Below, piece by piece: positions 28,296 through 37,595 of a stretch of 64,000 bases of DNA. Origin of the DNA: a virus; IMG/VR virus record IMGVR_UViG_3300043409_002246, positions 1 through 64,000 of that record, one strand, 5' to 3'. The translations under genes and the position numbers were made by a program. The notes under the pieces were generated by a model, which ran no database searches, was not told the origin of the DNA, and saw only the letters and a program-made list of their open reading frames with translations. Each line of letters starts with the position of its first letter. Position 1 is the stretch's first letter.

Positions 28296-29588
28296 ATGGC
28301 ATGTGAAGATACTGATGACTGTCCGGAAAATACACCCGCATCGGAGACGCTTGCGTCGCAGATGGACAACTTCGTCGCCGCGTTCTTCGGGGCGCTGACG
28401 AAGGAGGCCGGCGACAACGACACGGTAACGTGGACGCTGCCCTGCAACCTTGAGGACGGCATCTACGACGACTCCGTCCCTACCCCCGTTCTGATATACC
28501 CCCGGGAAGAGGGCGAGGGCCTTGCCTGCTTTTTCGCGCGCATCCTCGGTCAGCAAATCAACGGCCTCGCGGGCGCGGACGCCTTCGCGACGGTCAACGG
28601 AGCGTTTACACAGCCTGCGATTCTCGCCAATGTGGACGTAACTGTCACCACGATTGCGCCCTTCGCGGTCGGTCAATACGTTTGGGTTGCGTCCGGCAAC
28701 GGTAGCTTCTACACGGTTCAGGCCATCAACGGCTTGGTGTTGACGCTGAAGAATTTATATGGCAACCCGCACAACTTGTCCCCCGGCGCGGTCCTCGCGA
28801 ACGGGTCCAAGGTTGTTCCCTCGGGGGCGGCGGAAACGTCCGGCCCGCAGGGGGCGCGCGGTCTTACCGGAGCGACCGGCCCGCAGGGCGAAATCGGCCC
28901 TCAGGGCGATCAGGGCGTTCAGGGCGAAATCGGCCCGACTGGCGCGGGCGTTACCGATAAAGCTTGGAGTTTCAACACCCCCGGCGTCCATACTTTCATC
29001 CCCGATTTCGACGGGAGAATCCGGGTTCGGGGTTACGGAGCCGGCGGCGGCGGCGGCGGCGGGGCCGCAAACATCGGCGATGACGGTAGCATCCCGAACG
29101 GTTCTGGCTACGGCGGCGGCGGCGGGGAATATGCCGTAAAAGAGATTACCGTTACCTCAGGCTTGATCTATACCTGCACGGTCGGTAACGGCGGAGCCGG
29201 CGGTGAAGGCGGTGACAATACCGCAGCGGGGTCTGACGGGGAAGACTCGGAATTTGCTTTACAGGGCGGCGGGGTTTACCTCGAAGCCAAAGGCGGCGGC
29301 GGCGGCGACGCGGCGGCGGACGGCATCTTAGAGGGCGCAGGCGGCACCGGCGGTGCCGGAGTCGCTGACTTTCGATACAGCGGATGGCCGGGGCTGTCTG
29401 AGGAAGGCGGCAAGTGCGGTCGCGACGGCGCAGGAGGGCTTGAGAGCGCCGGAGCCGGCAATGCGGGTGAATTCCCGGGCGGCGGCGGCGGAGCCGGCCA
29501 TGACGGCGGAGAGGGCGGCGTGGGGGCTCCCGGCGGCGCTGGTGCCAACGGTCGCATCGCAATCGAAGTAATTTCCGAAACCCCGTGA
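28296..29588 (+). CDS. Fibre protein with collagen-like and glycine-rich regions
   Basis: A 430-residue protein. Residues 1-175 are a mixed globular domain. Residues about 176-215 are collagen-like Gly-X-Y (GPQGARGLTGATGPQGEIG...). The rest is extremely Gly-rich (GYGAGGGGGGGAANIG, GGGGDAAADG). Collagen repeats form triple helices in phage fibres, and Gly-rich domains often cap them. It is the first gene after P5 in a fibre cluster, so probably a receptor-binding or tail-fibre subunit. GGC/GGA microsatellite-like codon runs make length variation likely. Confidence 0.7.
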   Translation: MACEDTDDCPENTPASETLASQMDNFVAAFFGALTKEAGDNDTVTWTLPCNLEDGIYDDSVPTPVLIYPREEGEGLACFFARILGQQINGLAGADAFATVNGAFTQPAILANVDVTVTTIAPFAVGQYVWVASGNGSFYTVQAINGLVLTLKNLYGNPHNLSPGAVLANGSKVVPSGAAETSGPQGARGLTGATGPQGEIGPQGDQGVQGEIGPTGAGVTDKAWSFNTPGVHTFIPDFDGRIRVRGYGAGGGGGGGAANIGDDGSIPNGSGYGGGGGEYAVKEITVTSGLIYTCTVGNGGAGGEGGDNTAAGSDGEDSEFALQGGGVYLEAKGGGGGDAAADGILEGAGGTGGAGVADFRYSGWPGLSEEGGKCGRDGAGGLESAGAGNAGEFPGGGGGAGHDGGEGGVGAPGGAGANGRIAIEVISETP

Positions 29589-29589
29589 A

Positions 29590-31476
29590 ATGCCATTTTT
29601 CCCTGCGCCTGACGATGGTTGCCCCGGCACGGCGATAACGCCCGGTGCCTGCGCTCGATCCGCGCACACGATCAGGCCCGGGGCATGTCCCGACAAGGTT
29701 CTCGGCGCTGAAGGCGCTACTGGCGCTACTGGCGCTACCGGCCCGGCGGGTCCCCAAGGTATCCCCGGAGTTGACGGCGATGATGGCGCTCCCGGAACTC
29801 CCGGAACTCCCGGTGCTCCCGGACTCGATGGCGACGACGGCGCTCCCGGAACTCCCGGAACTCCCGGAAATCCCGGCGCGGACGGAACCAACGGTGTTGA
29901 CGGTGCCACGATCCGCAACGGCTCAGGCGCTCCATCGAACGGACTCGGACTCAACGGCGACTACTATCTCAACGTCACCAACGACGATCTCTATTTCAAA
30001 GCCGCCGGAACCTACTCGGTTGTCGCCACTCTCAAGGGAGCCACGGGAGCTACGGGCGCCCCCGGAACCCCCGGAGCAGACGGAACTGATGGCGACGTGT
30101 TCCACGGGACTTCTGCAAACAGTTTTGCGATTTCCGCAGTTGGTGACGTGGTCGGCATCGTAACGCAGACCGGGTTGAATTTTGCGGTCGGTCAGACGGT
30201 TGTTGTAACTGCTGACGCTGCCCCCACGAAGTATTTTGTCGCCACGATCACGGCTTACGATTCGGGGACGGGTGCGATCTCGCTTCAGAATACCAAGACG
30301 AACGCTGAAGGCGAGACATTCTCCGCGTGGACGATTACTTTATCGGGCGCTGTCGGCGCTACCGGAAGCCCCGGGGCGGACGGAGCCGACGGAGCCGATG
30401 GAACTAACGGAACTGACGGTTCAGTTTGGCGCGACGGCACGGGGGTTCCCTCTGATGCCCTCGGGGTCAACGGGGACTATTACCTCGATGACGCGACCGG
30501 GAACGTGTATCTACGCGCTGCGGGCACTTACAGTGTTGTTGCCAGCATCAAGGGTGCGGACGGAGCCGACGGAGCCGACGGCGGCAACGCCGGAAAGATT
30601 TTCTACCTCGACTCACGCAATGCCTCCGACGTGGGCGGTATGTTCACCGCTCTGGAACTTCCCTCGGCGCTGGCGGAGGAAATACTTACCCTCAACGCCA
30701 CGGGAACCGGCGATAACCTGTTGGCGGAGTTCATTACTGAGCCGGGAGTCCCGAATCAGACTTCCCTGCCCCCCGGGACTGCGTTTCGACACTTCCACGT
30801 TTACACCGGTCACGCTACTCAGGTTTGTCGTTTGAAAGTTGAGCTATACTCCGCCGACGCGAGCGGGGGAAATCAGGTGTTGCTCCGCACGGGATACTCG
30901 GCCAACTTCTCGGGGACAGCGCCTCAAGGTCTTGTGTGGGATTTCTCCGACGCAAACGGTTACAGTTTTTCCAGTTCGAGCCGGATAATTTTCAAGATTT
31001 ACGTGGCGCGAGTCAGCGGGGGAGCCCCGGGTTGCGACGGCTATGTCATCTTCAACGGGGATGAAGCTTCATATATCCAGACCACGATCACCGCCGGTTC
31101 AGTAGGGCCCGCAGGATCAACTGGTCGTTCGGTTTTGCTTTGCGCGGGCTATACTCCCTCCGCCACGGGCGCGGACGTAGTCGAGGTCGTGGTTCCTCGC
31201 GGCGCCTCCGACGCATCGGTTACGTGGAACGTCAACCGGATTACTTTACGGGTGAAGACTGCCGGCGGTGCGCCGGTTGCGGTTGTTGAAAAGTCAACTG
31301 CTGCGGGGGTGTTCTCCGCAACCACGGTCGGCACGCTGACGATGCCGAGCGGCGATTATCAGGTCACGAACGCGACCGCCCTCGGGACGGTTGCCAGCGG
31401 AGACAAGCTTCGCTTCAACGTGACGACGCTCGGAACGGCGCTCTACTGGACAATTCAAGTGGACATTGAGGAATGA
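29590..31476 (+). CDS. Collagen-like tail fibre protein (628 aa)
   Basis: A 628-residue fibre protein. Collagen-like Gly-X-Y blocks occur at about 40-105, 150-165, 255-275 and 320-330. They alternate with globular modules, two of which are related (GLNGDYYLNVTNDDLYFKAA and GVNGDYYLDDATGNVYLRAA). The C-terminal 290 residues form a beta-rich domain likely to bind the receptor. It is encoded directly after the other collagen-like gene. Repeated modules suggest growth by internal duplication. Confidence 0.75.
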   Translation: MPFFPAPDDGCPGTAITPGACARSAHTIRPGACPDKVLGAEGATGATGATGPAGPQGIPGVDGDDGAPGTPGTPGAPGLDGDDGAPGTPGTPGNPGADGTNGVDGATIRNGSGAPSNGLGLNGDYYLNVTNDDLYFKAAGTYSVVATLKGATGATGAPGTPGADGTDGDVFHGTSANSFAISAVGDVVGIVTQTGLNFAVGQTVVVTADAAPTKYFVATITAYDSGTGAISLQNTKTNAEGETFSAWTITLSGAVGATGSPGADGADGADGTNGTDGSVWRDGTGVPSDALGVNGDYYLDDATGNVYLRAAGTYSVVASIKGADGADGADGGNAGKIFYLDSRNASDVGGMFTALELPSALAEEILTLNATGTGDNLLAEFITEPGVPNQTSLPPGTAFRHFHVYTGHATQVCRLKVELYSADASGGNQVLLRTGYSANFSGTAPQGLVWDFSDANGYSFSSSSRIIFKIYVARVSGGAPGCDGYVIFNGDEASYIQTTITAGSVGPAGSTGRSVLLCAGYTPSATGADVVEVVVPRGASDASVTWNVNRITLRVKTAGGAPVAVVEKSTAAGVFSATTVGTLTMPSGDYQVTNATALGTVASGDKLRFNVTTLGTALYWTIQVDIEE

Positions 31477-32171
31477 CGCCGGAACTCCCACCAAGTCAGG
31501 ACGACGCCAGACCCGCTCGACGGCTGGGCGAGGTTAGCCGGAAGGCTGGCAGAGCTACCCCGCCGAAGACCCGGTGCGCGGGAGACGGGTGCCCGTGTCC
31601 GAAGGCGGTTAGAATGGTAAAGCGGGACCGGCTGGACCTCGACGTTACCGTTGCCTCCGGACAACTGGATGTTAAGACTGTCCGGGCTTCTGATCGCCTC
31701 TCGGTGGACAACACGATGCTCCTTGGGTGGGGGCCCCCGGTTCGACGGTATTGTCGTGATTTGCTGGGGCTTGATAACACTTTGGCGAGTGGGATGTTGA
31801 ACCCGAGGGGCAAAACCTTGAGGGACTTCCTGAACTTGAGCAACACGTTTTTGGACGGCGTTTACCTGATTACCGTCGCTCCATACGACGCCCCCCAAGA
31901 CCGTTTGAGCGTGGTGAATTTCACAGTCTCCGGCGACTACATTCAGCGGGTGTTGCCGAACGAGGCCCCGCAGGACCGCTTGGTCATCGGAAACTTCTTT
32001 GATTCCGGGGACTACATTCAGCGGGTGCTTCCGAATGAGGCCCCCACGGACAAACTTTTGATCGGGAATGAGATTGTCTCAGGAGAGTATGACCGGAAGG
32101 TGTTCCCCACGGAGGCGCCGTCGGAAAAATTGTCGTTGACAAACAGCATGGTTTCGGGCACTTATAGTTGA
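31473..32171 (+). CDS. Repeat-rich virion protein with ~25-residue repeats
   Basis: A 232-residue protein. After a basic N-terminus with CAGDGCPC it consists of repeats of about 25 residues. The last four are regular: DAPQDRLSVVNFTVSGDYIQ, EAPQDRLVIGNFFDSGDYIQ, EAPTDKLLIGNEIVSGEYDR and EAPSEKLSLTNSMVSGTYS. Earlier copies are degenerate. Repeats 2 and 3 are nearly identical at DNA level, so recent duplication or gene conversion is likely. A beta-solenoid-like fibre segment is plausible. The last repeat's codons contain promoter P6. Confidence 0.65.
   Translation: MTPELPPSQDDARPARRLGEVSRKAGRATPPKTRCAGDGCPCPKAVRMVKRDRLDLDVTVASGQLDVKTVRASDRLSVDNTMLLGWGPPVRRYCRDLLGLDNTLASGMLNPRGKTLRDFLNLSNTFLDGVYLITVAPYDAPQDRLSVVNFTVSGDYIQRVLPNEAPQDRLVIGNFFDSGDYIQRVLPNEAPTDKLLIGNEIVSGEYDRKVFPTEAPSEKLSLTNSMVSGTYS
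32136..32164 (+). promoter_or_regulatory. Late promoter P6, TTGACA-N17-CACTTA
   Basis: TTGACA (32136-32141), 17 bases, CACTTA (32159-32164). It is entirely inside the final repeat of the upstream gene. The next ATG (32177) has GAGG in the 12-base gap; an in-frame TTG at 32168 is an alternative start. Confidence 0.75.
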
Positions 32172-32176
32172 GGACT

Positions 32177-33625
32177 ATGATGAACAAAAAATGTGAGTTT
32201 CACGGATCGAGTTTGGGAATGTCGAACCATTTCAAGGCTCAGATTATCGAGCGGCGCAAAGGTCATCCCGACGAGGGCAAAGTCGTGTTCGAGACGCCGA
32301 CGGCGCCGAACTTGATCTTGCAGAACGGGATGAACCGGTTTGCGACTAATGGCATCGCCACGAATTTTACTCACTGCGCCATCGGGTCTGACGCGACCCC
32401 GGTCGAGGACGATTCTGGCGCCGTCACGGCAACCACGACGGGGACCGCCTGCAATTCCGACGGAGCTTTCTTCGTAGTGGGAGACGTTGGGAAGCTGCTT
32501 CGGTTCGACACCGGGGAGAAGTCCATCATCGCCGCGTATGTGGACGGCGATACGGTTACGCTCTCCGATACGCTCAACGTGTCCTCCGGCACCCTGTTTA
32601 CGATGTATCGCATCGCGCAGACCGGGCTGTTCGCGGAGGTCAAAAGGTCCAGCACATACCTCACGGGCTCGGGGAACTGCGGCACCACTCTTTCGGGGAG
32701 CTTGTTCACTCACCAACGGACCTTCGACTTCCCAGTTGAAACGGGTGATGTGACATATAGTGAAGTCGGATTCGGGGCCTCCGCAACCGTGGCGCAAAAC
32801 CTCTACATGCGGGGCATCTTCTCGGGCGCCCCCGTGTCGGTTTTGACAGGCCAGCAAATCCGGGTGATCTACTACTTCTTGCTTACGGTGTCTCCGACCT
32901 CCCCGCGCGATGGAGAGGTAGCCGTCTCTGGATGGCCGTCCCTCGAACACCCCGTGGCGATGGACGAGACTACGGACAAAGTAACGCTAGTAACACACGG
33001 GTTCGCGGCGGGGACCCAAATCTTTTTCGACGGAGCGGTGTGTCCTACCGGACTCACGTTCAATACGAACTATTTCGTAATCACGGTTGACGGCGATCAC
33101 TTCAAATTGGCGGAGACTTACGCCGACGCCATCGCGGGGACTCCCGTCATTGACTTTACCTCGAACGGGACCTCGGTGATCCTGTTCACCAACACCAAGG
33201 GGACTGAACAGATGATGGGCCCCTACGTGACTTCAGTCCTTTCGGCTACGGGAGGCAACACCAGCTATATTACGGGGGCGAACAGCGCGGTTCTTCAAAC
33301 GTTGGAACCTTCGGGAGGTAAGGCTATGAGACTGTCGGTTACTTCAACCGTCCACGGCACTTGGCCGACTGCGGTCGCTATCACCCTTCTCGCGGACGCG
33401 GCCTTGACGGCGGAGGCGTATGTCCAAGACAGCCACGAGAAGTTTTATGGTGGGTCTTTTGCCGTTGGAGCCGGAAATTCTGCGGTGCTCCGGAGTATTC
33501 AAGTAACCTCGACTGACGGTTCCGGGCCCGGGCTAAGATACCTGTTCGACCACAATCAGGAAAAGACGAGCCTCTACACCTTGGCCTTTCGGTTTAAGTT
33601 TACTTGGGATTGGGACTTCTCCTAA
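32177..33625 (+). CDS. Tail fibre/appendage protein (482 aa)
   Basis: A 482-residue protein, start at MMNKKCEFHGSSLGM; TTG at 32168 would add three residues. It is beta-rich. An internal block about residues 240-330 (SLEHPVAMDETTDKVTLVTHGF, YFVITVDGDHFKLAETYADA) resembles a module repeated in phage tail proteins. The C-terminus ends in a strand-rich domain. Context is the fibre cluster. No enzyme motif. Confidence 0.6.
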   Translation: MMNKKCEFHGSSLGMSNHFKAQIIERRKGHPDEGKVVFETPTAPNLILQNGMNRFATNGIATNFTHCAIGSDATPVEDDSGAVTATTTGTACNSDGAFFVVGDVGKLLRFDTGEKSIIAAYVDGDTVTLSDTLNVSSGTLFTMYRIAQTGLFAEVKRSSTYLTGSGNCGTTLSGSLFTHQRTFDFPVETGDVTYSEVGFGASATVAQNLYMRGIFSGAPVSVLTGQQIRVIYYFLLTVSPTSPRDGEVAVSGWPSLEHPVAMDETTDKVTLVTHGFAAGTQIFFDGAVCPTGLTFNTNYFVITVDGDHFKLAETYADAIAGTPVIDFTSNGTSVILFTNTKGTEQMMGPYVTSVLSATGGNTSYITGANSAVLQTLEPSGGKAMRLSVTSTVHGTWPTAVAITLLADAALTAEAYVQDSHEKFYGGSFAVGAGNSAVLRSIQVTSTDGSGPGLRYLFDHNQEKTSLYTLAFRFKFTWDWDFS

Positions 33626-33631
33626 AATTTT

Positions 33632-34606
33632 ATGGCACAATTCACTAAATACACCAGTTCCGACGTAGGCGCTCCGGCACTCACGGGACGCACGGGCACC
33701 CTTATCGGGGTTCTAAACTTTTGCTTGGTCACGGGGCAGGGGTGGACGCACCCGGTCGCTACCGCCGGCGACATTGGAACGTTCAAGCAATTCGACGCAG
33801 TCGGAACCAAGCGGACGCTGCTGATAAACGACGCCGGGCCTGACGGAACCTCAACTTTCAAGGAGGCGTGGGCAACCGGGTGGACAAATTGTGTCGGCGT
33901 AGGCTCCCCGGTAGGAACCGGATCAGGCCAGTTTCCTCTCCCGTCTCAAGAATCTACCACTGGAAAATTGTGGGTTCGTAAATCTGTAGCAGTTGACGAC
34001 GCGGCCCGGGCGTGGCAATGTTACGCCGACGGTCGCACGTTTCATCTGTTCGTGAAATCCGAGGGAACCTCGACTTACTACTCATTACACTTCGGGGAGT
34101 TTTACTCATTGGCGGGGAGTGCGGATGTTGGAAATTGTTTCATCGCGGGGAGGGTAGTCACGGCTGCGACTCTCTCTCAAGCCGCCGGAAGTCTGGACTC
34201 TCAAAGGAGTCCGCTTCAAAGCTCCGGAATTCTCGGAAGCTATTTCGCGGATACGCAGGCGGGGGGCGGGGGCTCTACTCGATTTTACAACATGGGGGAC
34301 CCGGGAAAACAATCAGGGGTTTTTGCCAGCAGTAGCGGGTTGCCGACGTTAGGTAGCATACCCGCTCCAAACCCAGCCGACGGGGCCTACTATTTATCCC
34401 CGCTGAAGTTACTCGACGAGCAATGGAACATTCGTGGGAGACAGCGCGGGCTCTACCACTTATGTCACCCGACGGCATCTTTTGCCGACGGCGCAACTTT
34501 CAACGGCGCGGGCGACTATGCTGGAAAAACTTTTGCGGTAGTTTCTCTCGGTTCCGCTTCCGGGCACTACTGTATCGAAACCAGCGACACTCTCGAAACG
34601 AACTGA
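33632..34606 (+). CDS. Virion appendage protein, tandem paralogue 1 (MAQFTKY family)
   Basis: A 324-residue protein starting MAQFTKYTSSDVGAPALTG. The N-terminal 60 residues (LIGVLNFCLVTGQGWTHPVATAG) are close to the next gene, and the same start pattern is known in other tailed phages as a small structural protein. The middle differs more between copies. Beta-rich, probably a tail-fibre tip or head fibre. Confidence 0.65.
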   Translation: MAQFTKYTSSDVGAPALTGRTGTLIGVLNFCLVTGQGWTHPVATAGDIGTFKQFDAVGTKRTLLINDAGPDGTSTFKEAWATGWTNCVGVGSPVGTGSGQFPLPSQESTTGKLWVRKSVAVDDAARAWQCYADGRTFHLFVKSEGTSTYYSLHFGEFYSLAGSADVGNCFIAGRVVTAATLSQAAGSLDSQRSPLQSSGILGSYFADTQAGGGGSTRFYNMGDPGKQSGVFASSSGLPTLGSIPAPNPADGAYYLSPLKLLDEQWNIRGRQRGLYHLCHPTASFADGATFNGAGDYAGKTFAVVSLGSASGHYCIETSDTLETN

Positions 34607-34607
34607 T

Positions 34608-35582
34608 ATGGCTCAATTCACCAAATACAGTTTCGCCGATGTCGGTGCTCCGCAGTTGTCCGGGGAAGTGGGGAAGCTGATTGGGGTGCTAGACCACTGT
34701 CTAGTTACCGGTCAGAGTTGGACGCACCCGGTAGCGACCGCCGGAAACTGCGCGAGTTACCAGCCCCCGGCGGGCGTGGCATACATTCTGCACGTAAACG
34801 ACAACGGGCCTCACGGCACGGCGCTCGCGAAGGAGGCGCGGATGACCGGGTGGGTTTCTCTCTCCGCCGTCGGTGGAGTCGGAGTCGGGACGGGCCAGTT
34901 TCCGACCCCCGCGCAATGCCTGACTACCGGGTTTGTTAACTATCGAAAGTCCATCAGTGCCGACGCCGCGATAGTCCCGTGGGTTTGCTACGCCGACGAC
35001 AGGACCTTTTACCTTTTCGTGACCTCCGGCGACGGGGTCTTAAACCTCCATTACGGGTTCGGCTTTGGTGAGTTTTACTCTTACTACCCCGGGACGACGG
35101 ACGCAAATCGAGTCGGTATTTTTGGGAGGTCCGTGGAGAATTCGGCCAGTGTTTCCGGGACTAGCGGCGGTCTAGCCAACCAAACTAAGCCGAGCATGAC
35201 CATTACTTCCTGTAAGGGGCGCTATGCCGCAGACACCGCTGCGGGAGGCGCAGGTAGCCAGCAGCTTTTCCCGAACTACAACGTAGGATTTTGTTCTGGT
35301 GTTGAAGTGACAACTCCCCTATACTTCTCCGGAGGAAGCCAGCATTGCCACGCAGACAACTCCCGATACATACAACCAATCCTCCTGCTTGACGCAGCTT
35401 GGGGGGTCCGGGCGCAGTATCGCGGGCTTCACACGATGATTGGGGCTTACTACGTGGCCGAGGGGGTGAAGATTATCGGGACGGGAGACTACGAGGGAAA
35501 AACATTTGACGTTATTTCTGCGTGCGACTACGCCAACGTGATTTTGGTTGAAACCAGCGACACCCTTCCTACGAACGCTTGA
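34608..35582 (+). CDS. Virion appendage protein, tandem paralogue 2 (MAQFTKY family)
   Basis: A 324-residue protein starting MAQFTKYSFADVGAPQLSG, same length as the preceding gene. Conserved blocks include GVLDHCLVTGQSWTHPVATA, a WVCYADDRTFYLFV strand and VILVETSDTL at the C-terminus. The shared N- and C-termini with divergent centres suggest one copy is free to change its binding surface. Confidence 0.65.
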   Translation: MAQFTKYSFADVGAPQLSGEVGKLIGVLDHCLVTGQSWTHPVATAGNCASYQPPAGVAYILHVNDNGPHGTALAKEARMTGWVSLSAVGGVGVGTGQFPTPAQCLTTGFVNYRKSISADAAIVPWVCYADDRTFYLFVTSGDGVLNLHYGFGFGEFYSYYPGTTDANRVGIFGRSVENSASVSGTSGGLANQTKPSMTITSCKGRYAADTAAGGAGSQQLFPNYNVGFCSGVEVTTPLYFSGGSQHCHADNSRYIQPILLLDAAWGVRAQYRGLHTMIGAYYVAEGVKIIGTGDYEGKTFDVISACDYANVILVETSDTLPTNA

Positions 35583-35583
35583 T

Positions 35584-36087
35584 ATGCCTGACGCTTATCC
35601 AATTCCGGAACCTCGCCCGCGTGCGGCGGCGTTTACGAGTATGCCGGTGCATGACATGGCCCCCCGGGCGGTAGCAACTAAAACGATTTACCTCGGGGAG
35701 GGGGGAGGCCCGCTCAATAACTCAGTCGGAAAGAACGCGGTGGAGGGTAGCCCGGACACCCCTAGCTTGGAAATCAGGGATGTCGGATTGTGGCGATTCA
35801 GGTGGGTGGTCGCGGCGGGAGATCGCACGCTCTCCGTTCGCGTGAAGCAGCCGGCGAACGTGACTCCCTACCCGAGTGTGGTTCTGAAGAAGAACACCGG
35901 GGTCGGGTTGAACGCCGACGCTACGTTCGCGAGCGCAGGCGGCGCCGGCTGGGTGACGATCACCGCGAGTTTTACCGCTTCCGCCGCCGGGGCGATTTGG
36001 GTGGAGTTGCACAATAACGCGCGCTCGGCATCGGTTCTAGGGGTAATCCGGACGCCGGCCTACTTCGATCATATCGTCGTTACATGA
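35584..36087 (+). CDS. Small beta-rich structural protein (167 aa)
   Basis: A 167-residue protein, start MPDAYPIPEPRPRAAAF. It has alternating beta strands with Gly/Ala turns (LWRFRWVVAAGDRTLSVRVK, GWVTITASFTASAAGAIWVEL), a jelly-roll-like carbohydrate-binding or stabilising pattern. Coupled to the small gene after it. Function unknown. Confidence 0.6.
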   Translation: MPDAYPIPEPRPRAAAFTSMPVHDMAPRAVATKTIYLGEGGGPLNNSVGKNAVEGSPDTPSLEIRDVGLWRFRWVVAAGDRTLSVRVKQPANVTPYPSVVLKKNTGVGLNADATFASAGGAGWVTITASFTASAAGAIWVELHNNARSASVLGVIRTPAYFDHIVVT

Positions 36088-36248
36088 CGGCCACGAATGA
36101 AATCGTAGTGTGGCTGAACGGTGCTCCGGTCGTCGCTTTGAACTCGAACCGGGAGTTCGACATCTGGCTCGACGGCGCCCCGGTTCTCGACATTGACGAA
36201 GGCGGACTTGGCATTGACGCCGCGCGGCGCCGGGTGGCGATATTTTGA
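36084..36248 (+). CDS. Small internal-repeat protein (54 aa)
   Basis: A 54-residue protein with two copies of a short unit (EIVVWLNGAPVVAL and EFDIWLDGAPVLDI). The start overlaps the upstream stop (ATGA). It looks like a beta-hairpin repeat, perhaps a fragment of a larger fibre module. It ends three bases before the P7 -35 box. Confidence 0.55.
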   Translation: MTATNEIVVWLNGAPVVALNSNREFDIWLDGAPVLDIDEGGLGIDAARRRVAIF

Positions 36249-36250
36249 CG

Positions 36251-36279
36251 TTGACAGATGGGTCAAAATGACCCATCTT
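36251..36279 (+). promoter_or_regulatory. Late promoter P7, TTGACA-N17-CATCTT, with palindromic spacer
   Basis: TTGACA (36251-36256), 17 bases, CATCTT (36274-36279). Half-sites GATGGGTCA (36257-36265) and TGACCCATC (36269-36277) form a perfect palindrome with a 3-base centre. It fills the spacer and overlaps the -10, the natural position for a repressor or activator. Confidence 0.75.
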
Positions 36280-36299
36280 AAGTGGTAGAGCAAAACATT

Positions 36300-36635
36300 A
36301 TGAAAACACCGATTGATCTTGGCCAGAAGTCCGAAACCGAAACCGGGCCGGTGCCCGTGAGTATGCCGGAGTCGCCCGGAAAAGAGTGTTGCCACTATCC
36401 CTGCCTCTACATTGACGGCGGGCCCGAACTGGCCGACCTGCCGGCCTCTGGCGTCATGGAGATCGCGTTCAAGCGAAACTCCTGCACCGTAACCGACCGC
36501 GACGGCAAAAAGACTACCAGCGTGTCGGTTGACGTGCTGAAGATTCTCGAAGTGGAAGCCGACGCGAGCCTCGGCGAGGAAGCTGAAGATACCGACGACG
36601 TGCTCGACAAACTGGCGGCTGAATCTGAGGATTGA
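36300..36635 (+). CDS. Hypothetical protein before the tail-tube genes (111 aa)
   Basis: A 111-residue acidic protein starting at MKTPIDLGQKSETETG; an in-frame GTG at 36282, only 2 bases after the P7 -10, is an alternative leaderless start. It has CCHYPCLYIDGGPELADL, then a strand-rich part and an acidic C-terminus (EDTDDVLDKLAAESED). It overlaps the next gene. Possibly a head-tail connector accessory (inference). Confidence 0.6.
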   Translation: MKTPIDLGQKSETETGPVPVSMPESPGKECCHYPCLYIDGGPELADLPASGVMEIAFKRNSCTVTDRDGKKTTSVSVDVLKILEVEADASLGEEAEDTDDVLDKLAAESED

Positions 36636-37591
36636 TGATGGAAACACGACTGATTGACATCCTGCCGGAGGTCCAGAAGATCGTCGGCAACAGCAACGAA
36701 AGCTTTCTCCTGCGCCGGGTGACGGACGTGGTGGAGTTGCTCGCCAACAAGGGCGACTTCGATGCGTTGCTCGGCACGCTCGACATCTGCGTGTCCAGTC
36801 GGATCGTAACCCTGCCCCCGGAGGTCGAAGTGATCCTCGGGTGCAACATGGTTGGCACGCCGGCAATGGCGCGCGACAACCTTTTTGAATTTCACCTGAA
36901 CGGCCCGGGCTCGTGCGGGGCCGCGATTCGTTACGAATGGATGGACATGGGGGACACCTGCACTTACCGCGAACTCGCCTGCCCCGGGCGGCTTTACGGT
37001 TACTGCTACGAAACTGCCGACGAGCAATGCGAGATGTGGGCGGAGGGCCTCGACACGAACGGCAACACCATCCGCACGGAAGTCTCGGAGGGAAACTGGC
37101 GCGACGGATACAAAATCCCCGTGTTCAAGACGTATCACGCCGCCGATGCTGACGCTCCAATTTTTGCACGCATCACCCGGATTCGCAAACCGCTTACCGC
37201 TGGTCCCTTGCGAGTGACGACTATCGCTGGCGAAGGGACGGACGAGATTCTTCTCGGGGTTTACCAGTCTTACGAGACGTTGCCGAAGTATCGCCGAATC
37301 AAGCTTTCGACGGAGGTTGATTGGGTCCGCATTTACTACCGGAAGCGGAACCTTGAGGTCCGCAGCCGCTACGACATCCTCCCCCTCGCGCCCGCGCAGG
37401 CTATCATCATGGGCCTCCGGGCGCTCAAAGCCTACGACAGCCCCGGCGGATTCGCGGAAGGCGAAGCGTTCGAGGCAACGGCGGTGCGCTGGATCACGGA
37501 AGACCAGATGACCCGGCGACCGAACGCGGTTCACCCGGTTCAGGTGTCCGATGCGAGCCCGCTGCTCGACTCATTCGACTCGATGGATTAA
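36635..37591 (+). CDS. Tail tubular protein A-like / head-tail adaptor
   Basis: A 318-residue protein (MMETRLIDILPEVQKIVGNS...). The N-terminal 80 residues form a helical adaptor-like domain. The rest is beta-rich and contains EGNWRDGYKIPVFKTYHAAD and YRRIKLSTEVDWVRIYYRKR. Size and position before the 656-residue nozzle gene match the T7 gp11/gp12 pair of short-tailed phages. It would ring the portal and connect the nozzle. Sequence similarity to T7 gp11 itself is not evident by eye. Confidence 0.55.
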   Translation: MMETRLIDILPEVQKIVGNSNESFLLRRVTDVVELLANKGDFDALLGTLDICVSSRIVTLPPEVEVILGCNMVGTPAMARDNLFEFHLNGPGSCGAAIRYEWMDMGDTCTYRELACPGRLYGYCYETADEQCEMWAEGLDTNGNTIRTEVSEGNWRDGYKIPVFKTYHAADADAPIFARITRIRKPLTAGPLRVTTIAGEGTDEILLGVYQSYETLPKYRRIKLSTEVDWVRIYYRKRNLEVRSRYDILPLAPAQAIIMGLRALKAYDSPGGFAEGEAFEATAVRWITEDQMTRRPNAVHPVQVSDASPLLDSFDSMD

Positions 37592-37595
37592 CGAC

